Assembly (NCBI GenBank): GCA_964030785.1
Contig: OZ034972.1
Location: forward strand, 50,136,538-50,200,537
Reading direction: 5' to 3'
Source: Siderastrea siderea
Taxonomy: Eukaryota; Cnidaria; Anthozoa; Scleractinia; Rhizangiidae
DNA: 64,000 bases
In this document: piece by piece, positions 1 to 11,872 of the stretch
Layout: each line of letters starts with the position of its first letter
Numbering within the stretch: position 1 is the stretch's first letter
Translations under genes and position numbers: made by a program
The notes under the pieces: generated by a model
What the model was told of the DNA's origin: nothing
Seen by the model: only the letters and a program-made list of their open reading frames with translations
Database searches by the model: none

Positions 1-1022
1 CAGCTACATAGAGACAGACAAATGTGATGTCGTTAATTGAATTCCTTAATTTTTGAATTCTTTATTGAGCCCCGCTGGGCTTTATAAATTATAAGCTTCC
101 ATACCACCAACGGGATGTTGGTCGAAATGGATTATTCACAGTTATTCCCATTTCTTTTTTTGTCATGCTAGAGATAAAACATTTCACCCTTTTACTTTGA
201 CATGGACATGTTATTCAGAAGAAGTCTAAATTGCATCTTCCTGTCATAAGCAAAAATTTAAATATTCATAAATTAGAGACAACAATGGCATATTGTGACA
301 GAATTGTGTATTGTTCAGTGAACAGTAGTTTCGCACGCAAAGCGTGCACCGTAAGCTGTTGTTTTGTGAGTTGTAGACCTTGTCACAGTTTTCAACGCCG
401 TCATGATGGGTAGGCAAGGAGGCCTGAAATTACAGTGTTTGTATGAGAATCCGACATCAAATGATTTTTGTAAAATGCCTGATTTGAAAAAAATATCAAT
501 GGTAAACTAAAGCTACAAGGCACAGGATTCTTCCGACAAATTCTGAGGGTTGTATCCGTGCTAGAACTTGCCCGATTGCTTGTTTTAGAATTTCAATACA
601 TTTGTCTGTTTTATATCCCGAAAAATTTTACTGCGTGGGAAGAAAAATTTTCATAGACAAATGTAAAGAAAATTAAGGGTCATTAAAAGAAGCGATTCTA
701 GTGCAGGTGAGGCCTTCAAATTTCGTCAGAAGAATCTTTTGCCTAATAAACGGACGTTTTACGAAAATTATTTGACGTTGGATTCTCATACAAACACCGT
801 AACTTCACGCTTGGTATATTACAAAGACAACAGGTGTTTCAAAATGTAACCTAGAGGGAATGCGTTGTTGGTTTCCGTATCACAGACACTGGACTGAATA
901 GATCAGTGTTTGAAAACTAATGTTATGCCAGATCTGGGTAAATCTTAACCATTCCAATAACTTCTTTCAAGGTAATCAGTAATAACTTGTGTTGTTAGAA
1001 TTGATTTACAGTAACTGTTACA
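1..1022. other. intergenic or intronic DNA, no gene recognised
   Basis: AT-rich host sequence upstream of the PPAT exons. The short ORFs here show no family signature or codon bias. The first PPAT coding exon, which should carry the N-terminal nucleophile cysteine, was looked for and not found. It may lie in this stretch or left of the window. Confidence 0.5.
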
Positions 1023-1611
1023 CAGTAGAACCTTGGTAGCTCGAACTCTAAAGGGAACCAAAAAACAGCTTGAGTTAGCGGGGGTTCAAGTTATCGGGAT
1101 CGATTGAATATTCAATTTGCCATGTTAATTGATAGTTTACTGATTTTTCAGCACTCCAGTATACACTCAGTACAGTGCAAATTAAACTTATCTCGTCAGA
1201 AACTGTAACACGATTATGCGTTCTTATGATGATACAGGACTGTGAATGTAACTCAGTTACACTCGGGAAATGACTGTCAAATATGTGATCTGTTCATTGC
1301 ACTAATTAAAATCAAATTGCTGTAGTGTTAGCTTAAGTGTTTTCACTGATTACACCACAAGAAGAGCTAATGGCACATCTCAGTGGGCATCCGTGGTGAG
1401 TTGCAAGAACCAGAATTTGAGTCATCAGGGTAAATTCTGATCAAGGGAAACGAAATTTAGTTCGAGTTAGCGGGAAATTCGAGTTATCTGAGTTCGAGTT
1501 ATCCAAGTAAAAATGACTGAAAAGTGGGGTCAAATCCAAGAGAAATGGGACTTAGTTCGAGTTAGCGGGGGAGTTCAAGTTATCCAAGTTCAAGTTACCA
1601 GGGTTCTACTG
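1023..1611. mobile_element. pogo/Tigger-like non-autonomous element with CAGTAGAACC inverted ends
   Basis: The ends are inverted copies: CAGTAGAACCTTGGTAGCT on the left and the complement of AGTTACCAGGGTTCTACTG on the right. TA follows the right end; the left flank is CA, probably a mutated TA. The interior repeats short 'gttcgagttagcggg / gttcaagttatcc' motifs. No transposase frame is present. The CAGT start and TA target fit Tc1/mariner-pogo superfamily MITEs. The superfamily call rests on the ends alone. Confidence 0.6.
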
Positions 1612-1613
1612 TA

Positions 1614-2718
1614 TTTGTGCCTGTCTGATCTAAGAAAGTTTAAGTGTTGTCTTCCACTGGCTGAGGAACAAAAGAAGATGAAAATGTTTTTTCTCACACA
1701 CATCTAAAGTCTGGGTGCTAGTGTGTGAGGGTCAAGGTCACATGATGAGAACTCTCAGTTTCGTTGTTGCTGTTCACCTTTGCCTGACCTCCTACCCACC
1801 CACTCTTCCAGTTTTTGTAGTCTTTGCTTTTTAAATGTTTGTAGTTTTCTATTTTTCATCCTTGTGAGTCCCTTGTTGAGTCCTGAGTTTTTCAGTAACC
1901 AACAATTGTTTGTCCAGGTTTCTCATGTATTTTTCAGAAATTCTCGCTGTTGATTACAGTCAGTTGCCCATTTGTAATGTTTCTGTGCATTTATTATTTA
2001 TAATGAAGGTCAGGCTGCATGATTTGGCTTGGCATGGCTCTTGGTATGGCTCCCAGTTGTGTGTGAGAATATAAAATAATTATATAGATTTTTTGAGAAA
2101 CTGGCAGGCAAAAAGGTTTTACTTAGTCCCTTATTTGTCTCTTGGCTGGTTTGGTACAAGCACAAAGTTAATCGGTAACAACCGAGTGGTAATTATAAAC
2201 CAACTTACCAGAAGATCTGAGTAAACAAATTCCAGCCAGAATATCAATTAAAATGACCATAGTGTTGTATAGGCCATCGAAGGATGAGATGCAACTTCAA
2301 AATGGCTCTTAGTTTCTGCAAATTTTCATGCCTTGTAATCAAAGCATCTTTGCTTACATTTACATTTTGGTGGCTTACAACAGCTCGCAAAAACCTTCAA
2401 ATTGTAAACTACAAGCAGCAAGGGGTGTTAAAAGAAATGAGTTTTTATGAACCAGCAATAAAATTTGGAATAAATAAATTATGAAAATCTTAATGATACC
2501 ATCAATTGATGTATTGCTCACTGTTTTGTAGCGCTGGAATATCTCTGCAGAGAAATAATAGCTAGTCATTTGTCTTTGACAAATAATTATCGAATGTGAC
2601 TCGTAAAAAAAAATAATAGAAGCTTGGTATTATTATTTGGATGTTAGCAAAACTAAGCTTGAAAAGCTATCGTGCCATCTGAATATTAATTTCAGTCCCA
2701 AATTTTTTGTCGTCTCAG
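1614..2718. other. intron or upstream DNA of PPAT, nothing recognised
   Basis: No coding exon, RNA gene or clear repeat was recognised. The stretch ends with a splice acceptor (gtcgtctcag) at 2709-2718 directly before the PPAT exon. Confidence 0.45.
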
Positions 2719-3860
2719 AGGCCAAGAAAGTGCTGGTATAGTCACAAATGACGGGAAACAATTTCACCAGCACAAAGGAATGGGGCTCGTTAACCATATA
2801 TTTCAAGAACAGCACATTAAATCCTTACCAGGACATATGGGCATTGGACACACACGTTATTCCACAGCTGGCTCATCAGAACTCGTCAACTGTCAGCCAT
2901 TCGTTGTAGACACTATTCATGGACACATTGCAGTAGGACACAATGGTGAGCTTGTGAATGCAAAGACATTAAGGAAAAAGGTTCTTTTACAAGGAACTGG
3001 TTTGTCAACAGGAAGTGATAGTGAAGTTATCACACAGCTGTTGACAGCAACACCACCATGCGGGGAACCACATGGTGCTAACTGGCCAGGAAGAATTTAT
3101 GAGATGATGCAGCTAACCCAGATATCTTACTCACTTGTAATCATGACACAGGACTGTATCTATGCTGTCAGAGATCCCCATGGCAACCGCCCTCTGTGTA
3201 TTGGCAAACTCAGAAACTTAGACGACAGCCCCGAGCTTTCGCGATTGGGTGGAGAAGTGATGCACAATGGTTATGATAGTGATTCTGTCAATAACAGCAC
3301 ACTTGGTTGGGTTGTTTCATCTGAGTCCTGCGGCTTTCACTCGTTTGGGGCTTCCATGTGCAGAGAAGTGAAACCAGGTGAGATTGTGGAGTTAACCACT
3401 AAAGGGTTTAAATCCATGAGGATTGTTCCACTTCAGAACCCAGAGAAGCCCATGTCATTCTGTATCTTTGAATATGTGTACTTTGCAAGGCCAGACAGCA
3501 TGTTTGAGGGGCAGATGGTTTATGCTGTTCGACAGCAGTGTGGGAAGCAGCTAGCCATTGAAGCACCAGTAGAAGCTGAGCTTGTGAGCACAGTTCCCGA
3601 GTCGGCCACCCCAGCAGCACTGGGTTACTCATTACGGACTGGAATCCCATATGTTGAGGTGCTCACCAAGAATCGTTATGTCGGACGTACATTCATTCAG
3701 CCTAGTAACAGGCTTAGGAAGCTTGGTGTTGCCAGGAAATTTGGACCACTGTCAATGAATTTCAAGGGAAAGAGAATTGTTCTGATTGATGATTCTATTG
3801 TGCGTGGAAACACCATGGGTCCTATCATTAAGCTGTTGAAGCAGGCAGGAGCACAGGAGG
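2719..3860 (+). CDS. PPAT: amidophosphoribosyltransferase, internal coding exon
   Basis: This exon encodes most of glutamine phosphoribosylpyrophosphate amidotransferase, the cytosolic enzyme that makes 5-phosphoribosylamine from PRPP and glutamine at the start of purine synthesis. It opens after a tctcag acceptor in phase 2, giving [15 protein letters not shown] and then [16 protein letters not shown], both typical of the class II glutaminase domain. Near the end it has the PRPP-binding signature [12 protein letters not shown]. The exon ends at gag|gtgagt (3860); the open frame running on to 3922 is intron read-through. Joining to 5255 gives [13 protein letters not shown] without a phase break. 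The exon with the N-terminal catalytic Cys was not found. The frame is intact, so this looks like a working gene. Confidence 0.93.
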
Positions 3861-5254
3861 TGAGTGAGAGAAAAACATGTTTGGGTTGTCAGTCAAGGGC
3901 CACGGATCAAGAATTTTCCTAGGCTATAACATCTTTTGAGGCCTGGCTCCTTTGATATACAATCAAGAAACTTTTTTCCACAGCTACACTTTTCATGTCC
4001 CCTGCTACCTCAAAAATTAGTGACAGCTTCGACTTGTCTGATATTTGTTCAGTAAGTAGGAGAGCAGTTGTTACATGTAGATCTGGGTCCAGTTGTTCAA
4101 TTGTGTTAAGCTAGCCCAGGATTAGCAGCAATTTTCCATTCCTGTAAATTTTTTTTGTCCTGCATTATTTGGACTCTGGTTGCTTTCAATGGTTACTTGC
4201 AATTTTAATCTCAGGTTTATTTAGCATTAACTGGCTTTCAAACAACCGGGCCCTGGTGTTACAACATGACTATTCAGATTCTGGCTTGAATTTTTAGAAG
4301 TGTTGGTTTGTATGAGGAAGAAAAACTGAAGAACTTGGAGAAGAAGAGTCCTTTTGTTTGAACCAGGACAACACTACTAGAAGAAAAGCCAATATTGACG
4401 TTTTCTTCTTTTTGGGGGGGGGGGGGATTCTAAGATTCTAGACCCCACAGAAATCAGTGACATTAATTTAGAGTACCTTAAACTAAATTGAAGGGTTTAA
4501 TGTGAAAGTGGCATATCTCACAATTTTTAGGGGGGGGGGGGGGAATTTGATTAACTACTCAGTCTGGTCCAGTTTTTCCATGCACTTTGCTAAAACATAA
4601 TTTGTTGATGTCTATTTTTTGCCTCAAGGCTAAGTTTATTAAGAGTTCTCAACAGCAAATAGCCCCTTCTGCAAGAATCCCTTCAATTATACGCATAACA
4701 AAATTATTTGTGAATCATGTTAAATTAATTTTGGTTTACACTTCACATTCAAAGCTGGACTACACTGATGAAAGACAAGTGCTCTCATCAGTTACTGTGC
4801 CATTTCTACTCCCATTTGAATTCTTTGTTAAAATCAATCCTCGTTATCTGGACTTTATGATTCTGCAGACTTAATTTCTCTGTAGTTCCAATTTGTTTAT
4901 GAAAAATAAGAGTGATGGTCATAACAACTTTGGGAGGAAAAGCATGTCAGTAAATAAATTCTTTGAAACAGGCTTTGTTCTTCACTACATTTTCCAGAAA
5001 AAAAAAACAGATTGAGAGCTTTTAGAAAGGAGAAGTCATCCAAGTATTCATTTGTTTTAACCCTTTTGAATATAGTTTAATGTGGAAATAACACGATGAT
5101 TGCGTACCCAAATTTTGTTTGATGATGAATTCATTTGCATGTTATGTTAAGAAAATATTATTTTATTCTTCTTGGTTATCCAGGCTATTATCTTTAGTGG
5201 TCCACATTATTGAAGATTGACTGTATTGTCCAATGTTTTTCTGTTTACTCATAG
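3861..5254 (+). other. PPAT intron with two poly-G tracts
   Basis: Bounded by a gtgagt donor and an actcatag acceptor. It contains two long G runs (about 4417-4428 and 4531-4542). The 95-codon ORF at 4587-4874 has no family feature and is treated as chance. Confidence 0.75.
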
Positions 5255-5515
5255 GTCCACATCCGTGTAGCATCGCCACCAGTCAAGTACCCCTGTTACA
5301 TGGGAATCAACATCCCAACGAGAGAAGAGCTGATTGCAAACAAAATGAATGCCGATGAGCTGGCAAAGGAGCTGGGTGCAGATAGCCTTGTCTACTTGAG
5401 CTTGGAGGGGTTATTGACAGCTGTGCAGTCTGGGATACAAAATGCTGACGACAAAAAGATTGGACACTGTACTGCATGCTTGAATGGACAATATCCTGTT
5501 GAGTTAGACTGGTAA
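5255..5515 (+). CDS. PPAT: amidophosphoribosyltransferase, last coding exon
   Basis: The exon starts after atag at 5251-5254 in phase 0 with [21 protein letters not shown] and ends [18 protein letters not shown], the expected C-terminus of animal PPAT (end of the phosphoribosyltransferase domain). It includes the conserved [13 protein letters not shown] stretch and the CTACL cysteines. In bacterial relatives such C-terminal cysteines belong to a cluster or zinc region; no claim is made here. Followed by 3' UTR and repeat-derived DNA. Confidence 0.93.
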   Translation, partial: VHIRVASPPVKYPCYMGINIPTREELIANKMNADELAKELGADSLVYLSLEGLLTAVQSGIQNADDKKIGHCTACLNGQYPVELDW

Positions 5516-6689
5516 AATGAAAGAACAACCTGAGTTGAACTGTGATTCTAAATACACATGCTACGATGATTTTTTTCCAGTGAACCATGTGCAAAATTGA
5601 GTCATGGGCTCATCTGGGACTGTCCTGAGGACTAGATATTTCTCTTGTGTGCTGTCGCAGAGCAGTTGTTGGCCAGAGGCTGACATGATTAACTAGTGGC
5701 ATAAGCCTTCAAAAGAAAAAGTGAGACACTCTGGCACCCAGGATAATCTAGGACCACATTGAGTGAAATATTGACTGTTTTTTATGTTTAAAAAAACTTG
5801 TTGATTATGCTTGCTGAAGTTCCATAATTTATCTGGGCAATCAATTGCCCTTTGTTTAAGTTTTGAGCACAAGGGCAATTGATGTGGATATCGCCAATAG
5901 TAGAAAACTTTTGCAATATTGCTAAGAAGGAAACTTTGTCGAGATGCTCAAAGCAGCCAGGTCGTATCATGTTCAAAGCTAATTAAGTTGCCCAGTACCC
6001 AGTTGTTAATAACACATGCAACGTTTCCACTAGTAGGATAAGTGCTGATAGTTTACAGTGTAGTATGATGGAACCAATCACAGCAAGCGAGAGCTTATGA
6101 AAAGCTGAGAGCAGTTGACTTCAATTCTGATAGGCTTTCAGGAACAAATGACAAACAATTTTACTGGGCTAAGAAAAGGTGAAGTATCTTGAAAGGTCTC
6201 ATAAAAATTGGATTTCAGTCCTTTAGGATTTACAACAGAAACATTTGACCCATGATTCACAAAGAAAGTACTTCCATTTGAATGATCACACTCTAGGACT
6301 TCATCCACAGACTCAAAAGTTAGGTTCATACTCCTTTTTATGTATATCTCCATTACATAGCCCTTTCAACAAAAATCGCTAACAGAATTCATCCCCAGCT
6401 ATTTACATGTTGGTTTTTTTATGGCATTTGCTAAAGACAATTTTGTGGCTTTCTATTTGCTAGAAGTATCATCCAAATTATTTATTGCATTTCATTGTTA
6501 TTTATCACCATATTTTTATTAAGGCAAATTTATTTTAAGCAACTTAGTTGCTTATTGCTTTTGGAGAGGTTGGCACACAATTTTCAGGGACCTGACCGTC
6601 CCTGTGACAAGTCCCTTGTAGAGTTAACACAAGTGTTTCAAAATGGTTCTGTAGAGATCAGTCCCTTGAGCATAATAATGATGATGATG

Positions 6690-6721
<32 letters not shown>

Positions 6722-6784
6722 AATACCTTTCACCAGAGGCGGAAAGGTTACAATCAGTAAAAAAGGCAAACACTAACCATACTA
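5516..6784. repeat. PPAT 3' region with dispersed repeat and a (GAT/CAT)n microsatellite
   Basis: About 6200-6360 holds a copy of a dispersed family with the phrase 'catttgaatgatcacactctaggacttcatccacagactcaaaagttag'. It recurs at about 6940-7150 and, as a tandem array, near 50460-50945. About 6676-6721 is a palindromic GAT/ATC trinucleotide run, which creates the poly-Ile/poly-Asp ORFs seen there. No gene is supported. Confidence 0.5.
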
Positions 6785-7372
6785 CAGTGGAATCCCGATT
6801 TTTCGAACCTCCTGGGGAAACGAAAATTGGTTCGAAAAATCGAAGGTGGCATGAAATCACACCTGATTTATGAGGTGTTGTTTTATAACAACCGGGAAAG
6901 CAAACAGAAATACCATAGCACTCTTGTAAAGTTTTTAGCTTTCATTTGAATGGTCACACTTTAGGATTTTACTCAAGACTCAAAAGTAAGAACCACCGTT
7001 TACACAGGAAAGCCAGGCCTAATGAGTGACCATTCAAATGAAAGGCACTGAGCAGTACTTTCCTTGGTACTGTGCACTGTGTAATAGAAGGTGTTCTACC
7101 TTTTGAGTCTGAGACGTGTGACCATTCAAGTGAAAGCTACTGAGTAATACTTCGTGCGGGTTCGAGAAATTGAAGGTAAATTTTCTATAAATTTCTTCCA
7201 TGGGAGGCAAGAATTGGTTCAAAATATCGGGAGTTTCGAAAAATCGAGGGTTCAAAAAATCGGGGGTAAAATTACAGTGTTTGACCGAAGCAAATCCAAG
7301 GGAAATGTGCCATGGTTCGAAAAATTGGGAGGTTTGAAAAATCGAGGGGTAGGAAAAATCGGGATTCCACTG
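6785..7372. mobile_element. pogo/Tigger-like non-autonomous element with CAGTGGAATCCC ends and TA target
   Basis: The left end is TA-CAGTGGAATCCCGATTTTT; the right end is the complement, AAAATCGGGATTCCACTG-TA. So the flanking TA is duplicated. The interior repeats 'ttcgaaaaatcg' motifs near both ends and includes copies of the 'catttgaatggtcacactttagg' dispersed repeat. There is no transposase frame. End structure and TA target fit the same superfamily as 1023-1611. Confidence 0.68.
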
Positions 7373-7374
7373 TA

Positions 7375-8223
7375 ATTACGAAAAAGACTAATCATACTGA
7401 CTTGAAAGCATTATAGAATGTATGCTTAGGGATTTTAGACTTCATTGGACATCTACTCTTTACAATTAAGCGTTAGGATCTACCAGTAAATTAAGTTTAA
7501 AAGGCACAAGTTCATGAGGGTGTGCTTAAAATGCTCAGAATACAAGTCTCTTTGCCTGCACACAAGTGGAATTGTTGCAGGGACGGTCCGATTTGGTCTT
7601 TGAATGTATTTTTTATTTATTTATTTTGGTCACAGAGTGATAATTACAGACAAGTGGACAAGAAGTCCAGGGAATTTGTCCCTTTGAGATTGCAAAACTA
7701 GTTGCATGGACCAAAATTCAAGTTTGTACAGCAATTTATTGCTGAAAATTGGTAGTTCACATGAAAGGACTTGCTTCTGGCGCCAGTTTCTAAGAAAGGT
7801 TTCCGGGACTTCTTCCCTTGTGTGTGTGCCAACCTTAACAGTGTGAAATAACTGAATACCTTGCTGAATGGCAAGTCAATAGTGGTAAATCTCAGTGGAC
7901 AAAAAAAAAAACAGTCAGTTGGTACATTAACGTGTGAGACAATATATTAATGCTTAAATTTCTTTTAAAATTGCCAGTTTTGTAATAATTTATTAGTGCC
8001 TTTTCGGTAACCTTTTCAAAGGTCAAGAATAAAATAGTGTTCAGAATAAACCTATTGCGTGAATACAGTTGAACGTCTCTATGTAATGACCTCTTGTAAC
8101 TGACTTTTCCAAAACACCTTTAAGTGTTAAAAGATAGTTGCAACCTCTTGTAAGCGAACACCCTTTCATAAGTGACTTCGATCACTTTAAGGCCTGGTGG
8201 CTTAAAATTTTCCAGTTAATATA
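7375..8223. other. non-coding host DNA, with a truncated TA-element end at about 8066
   Basis: No gene seen. From about 8064 a sequence TACAGTTGAACGTCTCTATGTAATGACC looks like a degraded end of the same element family, without a partner end. Confidence 0.4.
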
Positions 8224-8235
8224 CAGTCGAACCTC

Positions 8236-8460
8236 CCGGTACGGACACCTCTCTATTACGGACACCTCTCTAATACGGACACCTCTCTATTACGGACACC
8301 TCTCTAATACGGACACCTCTCTATTACGGACACCTCTCTAATACGGACACCTCTATTACGGACACCTCTCTAATACGGACAGTTTCCAATGTCCCGACAA
8401 AATTCTCACATATTTTCTTTAAAAAAACCTCTATAATACGGACTCTCTCTTATACGGACA
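8236..8460. repeat. tandem 17-bp repeats (acggacacctctctatt / ...ctaat)
   Basis: About eight near-perfect copies of a roughly 17-bp unit, alternating 'ctctctatt' and 'ctctctaat', followed by decayed copies to about 8460. They sit inside the left arm of the TA-flanked element. There are no spacers, so this is a minisatellite and not a CRISPR array. Confidence 0.8.
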
Positions 8461-8649
8461 GCGGACACTAAATCTCGGCCCCAGAGAGTAAATTCATATA
8501 AACTTAACCTCTTTATTACGGACACTGCGGTGATCAGGTGATGATAGTTTGTGTATGGATGGACTTTCTGTTTGTGGTTACGAAAACAAAAACACTTTAT
8601 TGACGTTATCTTCAACTGGAGATTTCAGCATTTAATATAAAATACCACA

Positions 8650-9620
8650 ACATGTAATTGACAATAAAAACTAACGGTAAAAATTCACGACGTTTCGACC
8701 GCTCTTCGGTCATTATCAAGCGAAATGTTGAGAATAAGAATTTGCATAGATATATAAAGTGACAAAGGGGCAAAAATATGTAAGGAAAATGTATGAAGTA
8801 AAAATATGTAAAAGTAGCTAAAAGTATGTGTAAAAAGAATTTGTTAAAACAATAAAAGCATGCAAAAACTAACTATATAAAGACTATATATTTAAAAACC
8901 TTCGCACGAATTGAGTCGGTCTGTACATTGAGACTTGGTCTCAGTTCATGGATAAAAAACATTTCGTAAATGAGGCAGTCAAACTTGTTTTTACATTTCT
9001 TTAGAATTTTAAAATTCCTGTTAAGATCCTTAGGGGCCAGAGAATGTTCCGAGCAAAATGCTTGCCAATAGACGACAACACGTTCTTGTGCTCCTCGACG
9101 CGTTGATGCAAGTGCCGGCACGTAAAACCAACATAACCTGCATCGCACAGGTCACATTTAAAAAGGTAAACTAGGCACTGTTGGTTTACGACCGGCGGCT
9201 TGACTTCACGTAATTTCAGGTCTCGCTCAATTTTGTGGCTGACGAAAACGGGTTGGATGGTGGTGTTAATTTTCTGGCTAAGGTCTTTCAGTTGGGTGCG
9301 AAGAATATCAGCTGAGGCTTCGTCTTTGAACGGTAGAACAACACGAACGGGCTCTGGACTATTGTTATCCGTTGGTGAAGGAACGGGTTGTTCAGTGGCT
9401 TTGATGGCAATAAAGCGTGTAATGGTGGAATTTATTAGCTTATCTGGGTATTAATGACGGGAGAACAACAACTTGAGACGATCAAATTCTTCAGAGAAGT
9501 AGGGCCAGTTAGAAGAAAGTCGAAACGCACGATCCAGCATAGTGTTCAGTAGGCCGCGTTTATACCGATCTTCAACATGACTCTTGTAGTGTAATATTAG
9601 ACCGGAGTTTGTGGGCTTCA
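8650..9620 (-). pseudogene. Penelope-like element fragment, inverted (post-RT region, GIY-YIG and 3' end)
   Basis: Read on the minus strand this is the C-terminal half of a Penelope-like retroelement. It starts PTNSGLILHYKSHVEDRYKR and then LSSNWPYFSEEFDRLKLLFS, a typical post-RT linker, and stops at TAA. It continues through QPVFVSHKIERDLKLREVKPP and a GIY-YIG domain. The part 8650-9369 is an inverted copy of 10608-11320, while 9370-9620 holds a segment missing from the plus-strand copy. The outermost sequence includes ACGACGTTTCGACCGCTCTTCGGTCATTATCAAGCG, shared by both arms. Confidence 0.75.
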
Positions 9621-9625
9621 TCGAA

Positions 9626-11325
9626 AAGACCCTAAACCTTCAAAGACACTCTTAAAAGCTATTCAACAATTGCAGAAGCGTGATGACATTCTCATAACTA
9701 AACCCGACAAGGGATCTGGCGTTGTTGTTATGGACAAGGACGAATACTTGCGCTTATTAGCCGACGCATCCATAAATGATCTCACCAAATTTTGATCGGT
9801 TGATCCGGTGAGACCAAAAAGCAGAGGAAGACCACCCAAGCACTATTACCCTCTCCTACGCAAGGAGAAGGACTTAGAAACACTTGTCCATCGAATTCTC
9901 CCTATTGAGATTGCACACTCTGTCCGCCCATCTGGCTCAAGGTTAGCTCACCTTTATGGTTTGCCTAAAACAAAAAAGCTGGCTATGCGACCTATTTTGT
10001 CAGCTACACAGACTTACAACTATGCGCTGGCAAAACGGCTAGACGACAAGCTTAAACCTCTTGCCATCAATCATTACACGATAACCGACACCTTTGAGTT
10101 CGTGAACGAAGTCAACGCACTGACACTCAATGACGGTGACGTTTTGGTTTCCTACGATGTTTCTTCATTGTTCACCGATGTACCTCTGGATGAAACAATA
10201 CACATCCTCGCCGACAAAGCTTTTGCTAACGACTGGTTTAACGAAACGCACCATCTTAATCTCAGCAAGCAGGACCTAGTCGATCTCCTAGAAGGGGCAA
10301 CAAAAGATCAACTTTTCCTCTTCAACGGCCAACTATATGAACAGACCGACGGGGTCGCCATGGGCTCCCCGCTTGGGCCCTTACTCGCCAATGTCTTTAT
10401 GTGCAGCATTGAAGAAACCCTGGATCACGAAGGAAAGATGCCCAGCTACTACAGGAGATATGTGGATGACACATTTACCATCATGCCTAACAAAACATCA
10501 GCCAACAACTTTCTGGAGACTCTTAACCAATGCCACTCCTCGATCAAGTTTACCATGGAGATTGAAAATAATAGTATGCTTCCGTTTCTCGGAACACGAT
10601 TGCTCACGATAACAATAGTCCAGAGCCCGTTCGTGTTGTTCTACCGTTCAAAGACGAAGCCTCAGCTGATATTCTTCGCACCCAACTGAAAGACCTTAGC
10701 CAGAAAATTAACACCACCATCCAACCCGTTTTCGTCAGCCACAAAATTGAGCGAGACCTGAAATTACGTGAAGTCAAGCCGCCGGTCGTAAACCAACAGT
10801 GCCTAGTTTACCTTTTTAAATGTGACCTGTGCGATGCAGGTTATGTTGGTTTTACGTGCCGGCACTTGCATCAACGCGTCGAGGAGCACAAGAACGTGTT
10901 GTCGTCTATTGGCAAGCATTTTGCTCGGAACATTCTCTGGCCCCTAAGGATCTTAACAGGAATTTTAAAATTCTAAAGAAATGTAAAAACAAGTTTGACT
11001 GCCTCATTTACGAAATGTTTTTTATCCATGAACTGAGACCAAGTCTCAATGTACAGACCGACTCAATTCGTGGGAAGGTTTTTAAATAATTAGTCTTTAT
11101 ATAGTTAGTTTTTGCATGCTTTTATTGTTTTAACAAATTCTTTTTACACATACTTTTAGCTACTTTTACATATTTTTACTTCATACATTTTCCTTACATA
11201 TTTTTGCCCCTTTGCCACTTTATATATCTATGCAAATTCTTATTCTCAACATTTCGCTTGATAATGACCGAAGAGCGGTCGAAACGTCGTGAACTTTTAC
11301 CGTTAGTTTTTATTCACAACATGTA
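9626..11325 (+). pseudogene. Penelope-like retroelement, reverse transcriptase and GIY-YIG remnants
   Basis: The frame begins near LLKAIQQLQKRDDILITKPDKG, the N-terminal hallmark of Penelope-like RT. It is interrupted by TGA at 9793-9795 and resumes as a 290-codon RT (to 10689) with LYGLPKTKK, VSYDVSSLFTDVP, TDGVAMGSPLGP and the catalytic YRRYVDDTF. Just after LPFLGT the inter-domain segment is deleted. Downstream, FKCDLCDAGYVGFTCRHLHQRVEEHK is a GIY-YIG endonuclease with the CCHH-type Cys pair, shifted by one frame near 10915-10922. So: one stop, one deletion, one frameshift. It cannot be autonomous. Its 3' end is an inverted copy of the left fragment. Confidence 0.85.
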
Positions 11326-11872
11326 ACCAAAGAGAAAAAAAGATCTAGTGTTTTCGAAGCTAAGCCTCACAAAAGAAAATGAAATAAAATACAATACCGT
11401 AGCAGTAGGCGATTCAATATGTATTTATGTGAAACTGTTTCTGATCACTTTCAGTAACACTTGCAAAATAGCGAAAGACGCTTTCAGAATTGTACTTCAC
11501 GTTACTTTTTACATGCAGCATTGCGCTGCAGCTTGTACTGTGAATTAATAAATTTAAATGCAGTTTAAAGATGAGTGTGAGCCTGGTTTTAGCTACTGAA
11601 CACTTAAAAATGTAAGTCTACCGAAGTGGAGTCATAAAAGTGACGTCATCGTGGTGACCTCTTTTATACGGACACCTCTTTAATACAGACACTTCGCTTT
11701 GTCCCTTCGTTGTCCGTATTAGAGAGGTTCGACTGTATACACAACTAGAGCAGTTGCCAAAACAAAGTCTACTTCAGTTTTGTCTCTAACTGCGATGATC
11801 TTTACTCTGCAGTTGACATAAAATATGATTTTTCATGTAATTATACTCTCATTTAAAATTTCCATTGCTTAA

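Larger units (their letters stand above)
8224..11735. mobile_element. TA-flanked inverted-repeat element (CAGTCGAACCTC ends) with a nested Penelope insertion
   Basis: The left end TA-CAGTCGAACCTCCCGGTACGGAC and the right end GTCCGTATTAGAGAGGTTCGACTG-TA are inverted copies. The arms contain runs of 'acggacacctctctatt' and related text. The middle (about 8650-11325) is filled by a rearranged Penelope-like element. That makes the outer element older than the insertion, unless the two moved together. No transposase seen. Confidence 0.62.

Noticed and set aside
3861..3922. Continuation of the PPAT frame to a stop at 3922
   Set aside because: A gtgagt donor at 3861 and a clean in-phase join to 5255 show it is intron read-through.
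6495..6860. ORFs with poly-Ile and poly-Asp/His
   Set aside because: Translation of the GAT/CAT microsatellite.
8236..8460. CRISPR-like regular repeats
   Set aside because: 17-bp units without spacers, in a eukaryotic transposon arm: a minisatellite.
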